Virus record (IMG/VR): IMGVR_UViG_3300020469_003886
Location: 28,103-92,102 of that record
Reading direction: 5' to 3' (one strand)
DNA from: a virus
DNA length: 64,000 nt
The position numbers were made by a program, and so were the translations under genes. Below the pieces are notes generated by a model. The model did not search any database, was not told the DNA's origin, and saw only the letters and a program-made list of their open reading frames with translations. This document shows, one piece after another, positions 8,547-16,458 of the stretch. Position 1 is the first letter of the stretch, and each line of letters begins with the position of its first letter.

Positions 8547-8783
8547 TTATAAATTGAGTTGGTATCTTAGTTGCCAACGTTCTAACATCAACTTGTCCAT
8601 TTGGTCTTGGCTCTCATAACTAGATTTATGAGCAAGTTCTTGTATTTCAGCTTCTACCTGTATCAAACGTTGTTTTTTAGGATTCTTAGTTTGTTTAGAT
8701 GGTTGTTGGTCATAGTGTTTTACACTATTATTTGGTTTTGTATTCGTATTACGTTTCTGTATGTTTTTGCGTCTATATATCAT
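8547..8783 (-). CDS. Small basic hypothetical protein, 78 aa
   Basis: The N-terminal half is basic and rich in Lys, Asn and Gln; the C-terminal half is a likely helix (EAEIQELAH...LMLERWQLRYQ). It begins 7 nt after the tRNA-Asn 3' end, so translation would start on the trailer left by tRNA processing. No family recognised. Confidence 0.55.
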   Translation of the reverse strand: MIYRRKNIQKRNTNTKPNNSVKHYDQQPSKQTKNPKKQRLIQVEAEIQELAHKSSYESQDQMDKLMLERWQLRYQLNL

Positions 8784-8789
8784 AATTTG

Positions 8790-8865
8790 TGGCTCCGCAG
8801 GCAGGACTCGAACCTGCGACCAATTGATTAACAGTCAACTGCTCTACCAACTGAGCTACTGCGGA
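8790..8865 (-). tRNA. tRNA-Asn (GTT), CCA encoded
   Basis: Cloverleaf can be folded by eye: acceptor TCCGCAG/CTGCGGA, anticodon loop CTGTTAA, T-arm with GGTTCGAGTCC. Discriminator G then CCA encoded at 8790-8792. The 5' end overlaps the stop codon of the upstream gene. Confidence 0.96.
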
Positions 8866-9110
8866 ATAATATGAGCCTGAACTGTATTTGTTTCTTCATC
8901 GTATAACACATCAATTAATCTTCCTGTTCTACGACTTACAATAAATGGCATCATTTTGTGTTGACTATTTTCATAAACAACATCAACATCACAGTAGTAC
9001 ATCTTATCTATTCCTTGCTTTGCAAGTTCATCCTCAACACATTCGCGACAACGTCTTTGACGAATCAAAAGTGTAATATCAATGATATCTAAATTATTTT
9101 CTTCTGCCAT
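8856..9110 (-). CDS. Hypothetical protein, 84 aa, stop codon inside tRNA-Asn
   Basis: ATG 9110 (MAEENNLDII) is preferred over a GTG at 9131. The product has a CRECVEDEL segment, with the two Cys four apart, and no known family. Its TAG stop is bases 8-10 of tRNA-Asn, so 10 nt are shared. An inverted repeat AGTGTA-6 nt-TACACT (9115-9132) lies just before the start and may be an operator. Confidence 0.7.
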   Translation of the reverse strand: MAEENNLDIIDITLLIRQRRCRECVEDELAKQGIDKMYYCDVDVVYENSQHKMMPFIVSRRTGRLIDVLYDEETNTVQAHIIPQ

Positions 9111-9114
9111 AATG

Positions 9115-9132
9115 AGTGTAACTTTGTACACT
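9115..9132 (-). promoter_or_regulatory. Inverted repeat before gene 9110
   Basis: AGTGTA and TACACT arms, 6-nt spacer, ending 4 nt from the ATG. Operator-like; no regulator known. Confidence 0.35.
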
Positions 9133-9150
9133 ATTATTTAGCAAAAAAAA

Positions 9151-10086
9151 TTAAGAAAATAAACTGCTGACTGATTCCTCGTTGCTTACACGTCTTATGG
9201 CTTCGCCAATAAGTTGGTCGACTGACACTTGTCTAATCTTTGTGATATCATCTTCACAATGGTAAGCAATAGAATCTGTAATAATCACTTCGTCTAGTTT
9301 GCTATCTTGAATTCGCCTACATGACTTTCCTGTTAAGACTCCATGTGTAATATAAGCACGAACACTCAACGCACCTTTATCTAAAAGTATATTGGCGGCA
9401 TTACAAAGTGTTCCGCCCGAGTCAATCATATCGTCAACTAATATTGCATGTTTGTCTCTTACATTACCAATGACGTGCATGGCTTCACTTTCTCCTGGCT
9501 TTGATCTTCTTTTGTCAACAATAGCAATCATGCCATTAAATGAATCTGCAAACTTTCTAGCACGAACAACTCCGCCTGCATCTGGTGATACAAATACAGT
9601 TTTTGTTGCTTCTGATTTTAATTTCTTTTTTATGTCTTTGGTAAAAATAATTCTTGAAGTTAAATCGTCAACTGGTATATCAAAGAATCCTTGAATTTGT
9701 CCTGCATGTAAATCCATTGTTAAAATTCTATCAGCACCTGCTTTGGTAATTAAGTTGGCAACTAATTTAGCACTGATAGGAGTACGTGATGCACTCTTAC
9801 GATCCTGTCTTGCATATCCAAAATATGGCATAACTGCTGTAATTCTTTTTGCTGATGATCTTTTTAATGTATCAATAATAACCAATAACTCCATTAAGTT
9901 ATCGTTAACTGGTGTGCTTGTTGATTGAATTATAAAACAATCTTCTCCTCGAACATTCTCTAATAATTCAACAGAGCATTCGCCGTCTGCGAACCTTCCT
10001 ATTTTTGCTGGAACCACTTTAGTAAAACAGTGTTCGGCAATCGCTTGAGCCAGTTGTAGATTTGACTGTCCTGCAATAATTTTCAT
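9151..10086 (-). CDS. prs: Ribose-phosphate pyrophosphokinase (PRPP synthetase)
   Basis: Makes PRPP from ribose 5-phosphate and ATP, feeding purine, pyrimidine and NAD synthesis. Full length (311 aa, normal for class I). Visible signatures are the flexible loop [27 protein letters not shown], and the PRPP-binding loop [17 protein letters not shown] lies 5 nt before the ATG. It is 12 nt after gmp reductase and probably in the operon starting at 12161. PRPP synthetase genes are known in some large myophages, where they accompany NAD salvage genes. Confidence 0.96.
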   Translation of the reverse strand: MKIIAGQSNLQLAQAIAEHCFTKVVPAKIGRFADGECSVELLENVRGEDCFIIQSTSTPVNDNLMELLVIIDTLKRSSAKRITAVMPYFGYARQDRKSASRTPISAKLVANLITKAGADRILTMDLHAGQIQGFFDIPVDDLTSRIIFTKDIKKKLKSEATKTVFVSPDAGGVVRARKFADSFNGMIAIVDKRRSKPGESEAMHVIGNVRDKHAILVDDMIDSGGTLCNAANILLDKGALSVRAYITHGVLTGKSCRRIQDSKLDEVIITDSIAYHCEDDITKIRQVSVDQLIGEAIRRVSNEESVSSLFS

Positions 10087-10097
10087 GTATCCCCCTA

Positions 10098-11150
10098 TTA
10101 TTTCACTGTATAACTTTCATAAACTTTGTTTATGTTGTTATGCACTGTTACAAAACTTGCACACTTAGGCATGTCTTTTAATCTTCTTGCACCAATATAG
10201 GTACAAGCACTTCTTACCCCGCCGAGAATATCTTCTATAGTTGGTTCAACAGGACCACGATATGGCAGTTGAATAAATCTGCCTTCATTACCTCTGTAAC
10301 CATCTTTTCTTTTGCCATGCACTTCTCTTGCACGGTCTGAACTCATTCCATAAAATTCAACATTGCCATCAACCACAGGTTTTTCTGATTCATCATGACC
10401 TGCTAACATTCCGCCAACCATAACCATATGTGCTCCTGCACCAAAGGCTTTTGCAATATCTCCAGGATACACACAACCGCCGTCTGCAAGTATATGCCCG
10501 TCAACTCCGTTGGCCGCATCTGCACAATCAAGTATTGCTGAAAACTGCGGAACACCAACTCCTGTCATTGTTCTTGTAGTACATACTGATCCAGGGCCAA
10601 TACCAATCTTAACAACATCAGCACCATTTATAATAAGTTCTTCTGTCATTTCTGGTGTAACAACATTGCCAGCAATAATTACCTTTGTTGGATATTCATC
10701 TCTTACACGTTTTATAAAATCCACAAAGTTTTCATGATATGCGTTTGCAACATCAACTGTGATAAATTTAACATCAGGAAATGCTTTTAAAACTTCCTGC
10801 ATGTTTTTGTAATCAGGTGCATCATCATCCCACATTTTGTTTGTACCTGTACATACTGAAACACTTTGTAATCTTACACCATTTCCAACTGCCGTTCTCC
10901 ATTGTTCTAGTGTTGTTGACTTTGTGATCACTGTCATCATTTTATGTTCTTGTAATGCTTTGGCCATCGAAAATGTTCCAATGCCATCCATGTTTGAAGC
11001 AAAGATAGGTAAAAAGTTTACAACTTTACCAGAGTTTCTAAACGTAAATTTTCTTGTCATGTCAACATCTTTACGACTTGACAATGTAGAACGTTTTGGT
11101 TCTAACAATACATCATCAAAGTTAAGTTTAGGTTGTGTGTTAATACGCAT
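10098..11150 (-). CDS. guaC: GMP reductase
   Basis: Converts GMP to IMP with NADPH. The 350-aa IMPDH/GMPR barrel has no CBS insert, and has the catalytic Cys loop [15 protein letters not shown], followed by [17 protein letters not shown] and [11 protein letters not shown], which fit GMP reductase rather than IMP dehydrogenase. AAGGAT precedes the ATG. With PRPP synthetase next door it would recycle guanine nucleotides from degraded host nucleic acid into the adenine branch. Confidence 0.93.
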   Translation of the reverse strand: MRINTQPKLNFDDVLLEPKRSTLSSRKDVDMTRKFTFRNSGKVVNFLPIFASNMDGIGTFSMAKALQEHKMMTVITKSTTLEQWRTAVGNGVRLQSVSVCTGTNKMWDDDAPDYKNMQEVLKAFPDVKFITVDVANAYHENFVDFIKRVRDEYPTKVIIAGNVVTPEMTEELIINGADVVKIGIGPGSVCTTRTMTGVGVPQFSAILDCADAANGVDGHILADGGCVYPGDIAKAFGAGAHMVMVGGMLAGHDESEKPVVDGNVEFYGMSSDRAREVHGKRKDGYRGNEGRFIQLPYRGPVEPTIEDILGGVRSACTYIGARRLKDMPKCASFVTVHNNINKVYESYTVK

Positions 11151-11154
11151 TTTG

Positions 11155-12126
11155 TTATCCTTCTAATTTACTTTTGACCTGAGGTCCTAGTAATTCATTT
11201 ATAAACATTGTGTATACTTCTGGTTTAAAATGAATCTTGTCTGAATGCATTTCATTAAATGCTTGTTTACTACCTGCTTTTTGTTTGGCCCAATCAAGAA
11301 ATGCCCAATCAATATCACCATTCAACCAATTTTCTTGTTTACCAACTATATTTTTATATGTGTCCTGATAAACATGATGATCTAAATATTGTTTACCACA
11401 ATGTGAAAACAACATAAATTTAACATTCAAAGACTTTAATGTATTGATAATATTCATAATATTTGCTAGATATAATGAAACGTCCATATCACTCAAATCC
11501 ATAAACACTGAATAGAAGTAGCAGTATATCAACATGTTTTTAAATTGTTCATCATTACTACCTAATGCTTTGTACAGTTCATTAAATTTCTTTTTTACAT
11601 TATCTCTTTCGTGATTACTGAGATTTGCATTTTTGTAAAAACTTTCAACTGTCCATGTTGTTTCACCTTTAAAAAAGTCTCGAACAGATGCTGTAGTATC
11701 AGCACCATGATAAAAATCAACACACTCTTGTTTTGAAATGCTTTTTCTATTGGGCCAAGCATACTGCTCTCCACGTTCCCAATCTTTAGTTAGTACACGT
11801 TGTCTTGAATATATTGGATGATAATTTTTTTGTTTGTTGATATATGTGCCTGTAATATGACTTGAAATTTCTACATCAACTTTGTCTGTGTCTGGCACTT
11901 CAATAACAAACATATCTGGTTTGTATTCATTATAAAAGTTTATAATCTTTGTTGGATAAAAGAACGAAGAAAAAGAACTTTCTCCTCCATTGTATACATA
12001 ATTTTCAATACCGTTTGTTTCTAAATGTTTTGACAGTTGTCCTGGCCAACCTTCATAAAATGTATAGTCGTTTGCTTCGGCTCCGCCGTAGGTATGACTA
12101 GTTCCTAAACATACAATTTTTTTCAT
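11155..12126 (-). CDS. SGNH/GDSL-hydrolase-like protein, 323 aa
   Basis: Begins KKIVCLGTSHTYGG, resembling block I of SGNH hydrolases (GDSxS) but with GTSHT. The C-terminal HSDKIHFKPEVY fits the D-x-x-H block. The family usually de-esterifies glycans or lipids. A paralogue with the same layout lies at 47872. The gene has a sigma70-type promoter with the -10 box 6 nt before the ATG and no ribosome binding site, so leaderless translation is expected. Substrate unknown; O-acetyl groups on surface glycan are a guess. Confidence 0.65.
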   Translation of the reverse strand: MKKIVCLGTSHTYGGAEANDYTFYEGWPGQLSKHLETNGIENYVYNGGESSFSSFFYPTKIINFYNEYKPDMFVIEVPDTDKVDVEISSHITGTYINKQKNYHPIYSRQRVLTKDWERGEQYAWPNRKSISKQECVDFYHGADTTASVRDFFKGETTWTVESFYKNANLSNHERDNVKKKFNELYKALGSNDEQFKNMLIYCYFYSVFMDLSDMDVSLYLANIMNIINTLKSLNVKFMLFSHCGKQYLDHHVYQDTYKNIVGKQENWLNGDIDWAFLDWAKQKAGSKQAFNEMHSDKIHFKPEVYTMFINELLGPQVKSKLEG

Positions 12127-12132
12127 ACTTTT

Positions 12133-12161
12133 ATACTACTACCTTTTGTTTTAAAAATCAA
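12133..12161 (-). promoter_or_regulatory. Sigma70-type promoter placing +1 at ATG 12126
   Basis: TTGATT (12156-12161), 17 nt, TAGTAT (12133-12138), 6 nt, ATG. Probably drives SGNH, guaC and prs. Confidence 0.65.
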
Positions 12162-12439
12162 GAATAATCATTCCACAATCTCCACTTTTCATCTTGTGGT
12201 ATCCATCCTTCAGGAATTGGAAAATCCCAATCTTTTTCTTCCATCTTGACCCAAATTTTTTCAAACATTTTTTCTAAACCACCTTCTAAAGGATTGTCTT
12301 CTCCTTCTTCTTTGGTCATTTTTTCAACACTGTCTAAAAATTCTTTTACACCTTCGTACACTTTTTCTCTGTTGTACTCTCGCAATCTTTGGTGGTCGTA
12401 GTATTCTTTATAATTATAGTATTCTTCTTTACTAATCAT
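12158..12439 (-). CDS. Hypothetical acidic protein, 93 aa
   Basis: N-terminus is very rich in Tyr and Glu (SKEEYYNYKEYYDHQ); the middle is acidic and the C-terminus has several Trp. Its ATG lies within the end of the 26-aa membrane peptide gene. No function can be assigned. Confidence 0.7.
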   Translation of the reverse strand: MISKEEYYNYKEYYDHQRLREYNREKVYEGVKEFLDSVEKMTKEEGEDNPLEGGLEKMFEKIWVKMEEKDWDFPIPEGWIPQDEKWRLWNDYS

Positions 12440-12512
12440 ATTTTCTAACGTGTATCAATACACCTAATACAATAACTGATACCACAATACCTAAAAAAAA
12501 TAATCCAATCAT
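12432..12512 (-). CDS. Tiny membrane peptide, 26 aa
   Basis: ATG 12512 overlaps the upstream TGA (ATGA), and the TAG overlaps the next ATG. The product is a single hydrophobic helix (LFFLGIVVSVIVLGVLI) with a short basic tail HVRKYD. The fit at both ends with neighbours is the main evidence that it is translated. Confidence 0.6.
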   Translation of the reverse strand: MIGLFFLGIVVSVIVLGVLIHVRKYD

Positions 12513-12739
12513 TCTACTATCTCAACTTTTGCTTCAGTTTCTATAACTACTCTAGCACCACAACTAAGAATAGGCTTATCATTACCACCATAACGTACAA
12601 CACTATCACCTAATATTCTAACAGCATGACAATAGTCATTTTTACTTCCACGTTTAACAGTGATAACTGGTTCATTGGTACCATGTTTTTTGTTACTTCT
12701 AATTTTATGTTGATTAACGTGTATGTAAGTTTTTACCAT
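12509..12739 (-). CDS. Small conserved marine-phage protein, 76 aa
   Basis: The pattern VNQHKIRSNKKHGTN...PVITVKRG...CGARVVIET is one I recognise from hypothetical proteins of T4-like marine phages; no function is known. ATG overlaps the end of the upstream gene. Confidence 0.75.
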   Translation of the reverse strand: MVKTYIHVNQHKIRSNKKHGTNEPVITVKRGSKNDYCHAVRILGDSVVRYGGNDKPILSCGARVVIETEAKVEIVE

Positions 12740-13008
12740 TTAACATCTTTTTTAAATTTATCAATCGCTTCATAGAACGGTGTTTCTAATCCAAACTGTT
12801 TAGATATTGCGGCATGAATAAACTTAAATGCTAATGCTAAATCTTTTTGAAAATCAGGATCGTCAATTGGAAAATTATTATGATGTAAAGAATGTACCAA
12901 CGATTCAACTCCATCTTTAGTAATAATTTCTGCGGACAATAAGTTGTTTAATGTTTTCTTTTTTTGATTTTTCTTAATGTGTTTTTTAATGTCAATAATA
13001 TCAGTCAT
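12733..13008 (-). CDS. Hypothetical protein, 91 aa
   Basis: Basic helical N-terminus, then a segment DPDFQKDLALAFKFIHAAISKQ typical of small T4-like marine phage proteins. Overlaps both neighbours by 7-8 nt, indicating coupled translation. Confidence 0.7.
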   Translation of the reverse strand: MTDIIDIKKHIKKNQKKKTLNNLLSAEIITKDGVESLVHSLHHNNFPIDDPDFQKDLALAFKFIHAAISKQFGLETPFYEAIDKFKKDVKW

Positions 13009-13174
13009 TTGTTTTCCATTTTTCTACTTCTCTAATAGAATGATTTAGATCAGTTAATTGTTCTTCTATTTGTTGTATTTTAGTATCACTGAAAGCATAT
13101 TCCAACTGTGATTCTAAATCTTTTCTTTCTTCGTTTAGTTTATCTAACTTATCGTTAATGTATTGTGTGTTCAT
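13001..13174 (-). CDS. Small coiled-coil protein, 57 aa
   Basis: ATG 13174 to TGA 13001, with GGAG 9 nt upstream of the ATG. The sequence is an uninterrupted helix with leucine and isoleucine heptads (INDKLDKLNEERKDLESQLE). Overlaps the next gene start by 8 nt. Function unknown. Confidence 0.65.
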   Translation of the reverse strand: MNTQYINDKLDKLNEERKDLESQLEYAFSDTKIQQIEEQLTDLNHSIREVEKWKTND

Positions 13175-13179
13175 TATAT

Positions 13180-13350
13180 TTACTCCTTGTTACATATAAA
13201 ACTAGTTGATTGTTCAGTACACTCACACCCACCGCCTATACTGCCACTACATGCCATGTTGTGTTCAAACCATTTTTCCGGATAATCTGTAAAAACTATT
13301 CCAGTAATCAATGCTATTGAAATAGCAATTGCTGTTAAAAATGGTTTCAT
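13180..13350 (-). CDS. Small membrane-anchored or exported Cys-rich protein, 56 aa
   Basis: The start at ATG 13350 overlaps the upstream TGA (ATGA). An N-terminal hydrophobic stretch (FLTAIAISIALITGIVF) looks like a signal anchor and is followed by a tail with four Cys (ACSGSIGGGCECTEQ, FICNKE). A longer in-frame start at 13425 would overlap the upstream gene and is less likely. Could be a small lipoprotein-like or spanin-like component; not proven. Confidence 0.6.
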   Translation of the reverse strand: MKPFLTAIAISIALITGIVFTDYPEKWFEHNMACSGSIGGGCECTEQSTSFICNKE

Positions 13351-13475
13351 GAGTAACTTACCCATACTATCCAAGAAATGATTGCAATAAATCCTGCTAT
13401 CAAAACGTGGTTGCCTAAGTTCCACGCACTCTTTCCTACTGTGTGTGGATTCTTTGGATCGATTATATTATTCAT
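13347..13475 (-). CDS. Small membrane protein, 42 aa
   Basis: ATG 13475 has a strong ribosome binding site (GGAGGAG, 2-3 nt upstream of ACATG). One hydrophobic helix (VLIAGFIAIISWIVWV) in the C-terminal half. Overlaps both neighbours. Unknown function. Confidence 0.65.
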   Translation of the reverse strand: MNNIIDPKNPHTVGKSAWNLGNHVLIAGFIAIISWIVWVSYS

Positions 13476-13839
13476 GTTCTCCTCCTGGATCATCTTTTGG
13501 CAAACTAACTCTAAAGGGATTGCCAAATTTATCCCTATATATCACATATTCACGTCCTCGACCATAACTGTGATATCCCCAATGGTATTTGTTTTTTTTA
13601 ACATTGTGAAATTGTTTGAATGTAAAATACATTGCAAATAAAATTGCTATGTGTCCTACCACTAGTCCTGTCCATACAGTTGCATATATTTGTCCCCAGA
13701 TGAATAAAGTAAATGCTGTAGACCAGACAAAACTTAATATAGTTAATAGTTGAAGCCTTACTGTTTTTGGTAAAGCACGGAGATCATTTTTTGAATCATC
13801 AAAAAGGATAGTCGCCGCAGATATCATCCATTGTTTCAT
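13468..13839 (-). CDS. Two-helix membrane protein, 123 aa
   Basis: Hydrophobic segments near residues 30-50 and 58-72, then a basic/Tyr-rich cytoplasmic-looking tail (YHWGYHSYGRGREYVIYRD). First of a set of five overlapping small genes, several in the membrane. The start overlaps the DNA ligase stop by one base. Confidence 0.7.
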   Translation of the reverse strand: MKQWMISAATILFDDSKNDLRALPKTVRLQLLTILSFVWSTAFTLFIWGQIYATVWTGLVVGHIAILFAMYFTFKQFHNVKKNKYHWGYHSYGRGREYVIYRDKFGNPFRVSLPKDDPGGEHE

Positions 13840-15155
13840 TATATTTTTTCTCCTTGTTCGAAACCTCTAAATCTTAAAAATCTAGGGAATCTTAAACTCC
13901 ATTCATTTTCTGCGTCTTGGTTTTTAGTAATAGCATCAGCTCTAACTTCTACTATCTGCCCAACTAGTTTTTCTTTACCAGCCCAAAACTCATCTCTGTT
14001 ATCATCAGTTAGTCCACTACCAACGTTGACTCTGATAAACTTATCATCATCAGTACCTTCACAAATAAGAGCACCTAGTTTACCTTCGTTTCTACCTGTG
14101 CCTTCTTCTGTTGCTATTACTTCTAATGAAACTTCAATAAAAGGTTTTGCTTTTAACATATAATGACTTCGCTTACACTCATATGGTGCATTTCTATCTT
14201 TGATCATTATACCTTCAAAACCTTTTTCAATAGCCATTGTGTTGTAATCTTTAAAAATCTTTTGTCCTTGTTCAGTATCAAAATTACATTCTATTTTTTC
14301 TACTGGAAAAATATTACTGTACAGTGGATTTAGATCTAAAAATAATGCTTCAAGTTGTTTGTGTCTATCCCAACATCCTAGTTCTGACGTTCCTGCTTTG
14401 AATTCTTTTAATGTCAGCACATCAAATACGGCAAACTTGGCGTCTGTTGCTTCTACATTGTCTTTTCTATGCACTTGTTTCATTAATGCTTGAAAAGAAC
14501 TTGATACCATTTCGCCATCCAATACCATTGACTCTGTAAACTTATCTGCAAATGCATCTACTATTTCTGTTTCAATATGACTAAAATTAATAAACTGCTT
14601 ACCATTACGTGAATACATAGTAACTGACTTTGATTCAACATCATATATTGCAAGTACTCTTACACCATCTAGTTTGTAATCTAATAGTTTTTCACCCACT
14701 AGTTTCTTTTCATGGTTAGCACTATCATGTGCCAGCATACATTTAAAAACAGGTATAGTGTAATCTTTGTTTACTTTTTTAACCACATTGTTAATTGTCT
14801 TTTCACTTACACCACAACGTAGGTCTTTAATAAGAATACGTCTATACCAACTGTTCCAATCAGATTCATTTGATTGATCCATTGCTTCAGCGACAGCATC
14901 TCTGGCCGCATGACCTGTAAGTTCACGTTTCATTAATTGATCAGCAAGATCACAAAATTGATTCCAACTAAATCCATTACCATTAGAATTTGTTTTTTCA
15001 GGAACTTGTTTAACACCAAATGAAACTAATGGATCAAGTGCAAGTTGACAACCTTGAAAAAACTCAATGTTGTTTGCTTTTGCTTCTCGTTTGATTACAT
15101 CTTCTTTAAACAATCTTGAATTGTTAGATTCTAATTCTTGTATTATGCTGTACAT
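13839..15155 (-). CDS. ATP-dependent DNA ligase (T4 gp30 type)
   Basis: Seals nicks, joining Okazaki fragments and repair gaps. 438 aa, with nucleotidyltransferase motif I YKLDGVRV (Lys about residue 161), motif III VLDGEMVSS, motif IV GFEGIMIKD and motif V KAKPF. Size and Lys position match T4 ligase. It overlaps the zinc-binding gene upstream by about 13 nt and is in the operon starting at 16343. Confidence 0.95.
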   Translation of the reverse strand: MYSIIQELESNNSRLFKEDVIKREAKANNIEFFQGCQLALDPLVSFGVKQVPEKTNSNGNGFSWNQFCDLADQLMKRELTGHAARDAVAEAMDQSNESDWNSWYRRILIKDLRCGVSEKTINNVVKKVNKDYTIPVFKCMLAHDSANHEKKLVGEKLLDYKLDGVRVLAIYDVESKSVTMYSRNGKQFINFSHIETEIVDAFADKFTESMVLDGEMVSSSFQALMKQVHRKDNVEATDAKFAVFDVLTLKEFKAGTSELGCWDRHKQLEALFLDLNPLYSNIFPVEKIECNFDTEQGQKIFKDYNTMAIEKGFEGIMIKDRNAPYECKRSHYMLKAKPFIEVSLEVIATEEGTGRNEGKLGALICEGTDDDKFIRVNVGSGLTDDNRDEFWAGKEKLVGQIVEVRADAITKNQDAENEWSLRFPRFLRFRGFEQGEKI

Positions 15156-15361
15156 ATTTTTTCTGCTACCTCTCTGCTGTGTTTACATTTACCGTGATTT
15201 GCGAAGCCAATACAACTACACACAAAACCCTGTTCAGTCATTTCAACTCCATATGAATTGCCTGTTGATCCTGTGATTGGCCACTCAACACCAACAAACG
15301 GATGACCTTTAAAATCAATCTCTTGCGGTGTGTAATATCTTGGTTTGTATTTTTTATTCAT
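15143..15361 (-). CDS. SWIM-type zinc-binding small protein
   Basis: FVCSCIGFANHGKCKHSREV matches the CxC...CxH spacing of SWIM zinc fingers, which bind DNA or protein. I use ATG 15361, 7 nt after the upstream stop; a TTG at 15394 would be earlier but overlaps. Placed next to DNA ligase, so a role in DNA processing is plausible. Confidence 0.75.
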   Translation of the reverse strand: MNKKYKPRYYTPQEIDFKGHPFVGVEWPITGSTGNSYGVEMTEQGFVCSCIGFANHGKCKHSREVAEKICTA

Positions 15362-15368
15362 TTTTATA

Positions 15369-15617
15369 TTAGATTTTATCCCCAGTGATATCAAATGCCC
15401 ATTGATCCCACGGTTCAGTTTTAGTTGCTTTTAAGCAAGACTTAATAACTTTGTAACCTGTAAATGTTTCTAATGATTCTACAATTGTTTGTGCTGTTGT
15501 TTGATTGACATAATCACACCACATAGTTCCATTTGAAAACCATGGATCAATCTTTTCTTGGTGTTCAACTGCAACATCATATTTCACTTGGTCCATTGCC
15601 ATTTTTTCAAAAGCCAT
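15369..15617 (-). CDS. Hypothetical protein, 82 aa
   Basis: Soluble, mixed composition, contains WFSNGTMWCDYVNQ. Abuts both neighbours. No motif recognised. Confidence 0.7.
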   Translation of the reverse strand: MAFEKMAMDQVKYDVAVEHQEKIDPWFSNGTMWCDYVNQTTAQTIVESLETFTGYKVIKSCLKATKTEPWDQWAFDITGDKI

Positions 15618-16309
15618 TATTTGTCTCCTATTCTTAGAACTTTAATTCTATTAACAATAGTTTCCTTACCACCATTGTATTTGTTAACTTGATGATCTTT
15701 AACGTATGCACTGATTTGCAAACTAGCACCTTCAACTATTCCATCATCTTCTGGATTGCTTGGTGTAAAATGTTTAAGTATGTTTTTGCCTTGCATAAAA
15801 CTTACAATGTATAAACCTTTGTGTGGTAAAGGCTTAACCATTTCAACTACAACATCAAATACATTTCTTTTCTTTACATCACCTGTAAACATACTGTTGG
15901 AAGCCATTTGTTCTTCTTTGACTTTTCTTGCTTCTTTGTCAAGTGTTGTTTTGTAAGTGTGTGGAAGTGAAGCAATAATACCAATGTCTTTTGCTTTCAC
16001 AGTATTTTGTGCAATACAACCTAATACTGCTTCTTGGAAATTGTTATTTGTTTCACCAAGTTTAAACAACAGTAGTCCTTGATAATGTTCAATTATTTCA
16101 TCTGCAAATGCTAGATCTTTTTTAGCATGTTTTGGATTTTCTTTTGCAAGTTCTTCAATAACCAATGTTTTGTTAGATTTTCTTTCATTATAATCTGCTT
16201 CTGTAGTTCTAACATAACCTGATTTACGGTATATTGCGTTAGCAACTGCAAGAGCAGTTTTTGTGTTATATACTATTTTTTCCATTTTCTGTGCCTTTCT
16301 GCTGTTCAT
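15617..16309 (-). CDS. Possible nucleic-acid-binding (OB-fold-like) protein, about 230 aa
   Basis: N-terminal half is helical; C-terminal part (FDVVVEMVKPL...GLYIVSFMQG...NRIKVLRIGD) has alternating strands that could be an OB fold. Situated at the head of the ligase operon, so an ssDNA-binding or repair role is plausible but unproven. Two starts compete: ATG 16309, which is +1 of a strong promoter (leaderless), and ATG 16285, which has AAGG 8 nt upstream inside the first reading. A longer frame from 16327 overlaps the -10 box and is unlikely. Confidence 0.6.
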   Translation of the reverse strand: MNSRKAQKMEKIVYNTKTALAVANAIYRKSGYVRTTEADYNERKSNKTLVIEELAKENPKHAKKDLAFADEIIEHYQGLLLFKLGETNNNFQEAVLGCIAQNTVKAKDIGIIASLPHTYKTTLDKEARKVKEEQMASNSMFTGDVKKRNVFDVVVEMVKPLPHKGLYIVSFMQGKNILKHFTPSNPEDDGIVEGASLQISAYVKDHQVNKYNGGKETIVNRIKVLRIGDK

Positions 16310-16315
16310 ATTATT

Positions 16316-16343
16316 AATATAACACAAATTAGGATTCTGTCAA
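16316..16343 (-). promoter_or_regulatory. Sigma70-type promoter placing +1 at ATG 16309
   Basis: TTGACA (16338-16343), 16 nt, TATATT (16316-16321), 6 nt, ATG. Near-identical layout to the dexA promoter. Confidence 0.8.
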
Positions 16344-16426
16344 CCAGAAAAATAGGTAAAAAAATGTAGTAAAATCAATGGTTTAATGATAGTTAAGGAA
16401 CTGAATCTGCCTTCTTCTGCTATATC

Positions 16427-16434
16427 TATTTATC
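16427..16434 (-). promoter_or_regulatory. Late-type box GATAAATA
   Basis: Lies in the 115-nt gap after gene 16459; would give a leader of about 115 nt to gene 16309. Confidence 0.4.
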
Positions 16435-16458
16435 AAATTGGCCAGAAAATATAGAGTG

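Noticed and set aside
8601-8831. Plus-strand frame ending in RQDSNLRP-like sequence
   Set aside because: This peptide is the classic false translation of the antisense of a tRNA (tRNA-Asn at 8790-8865).
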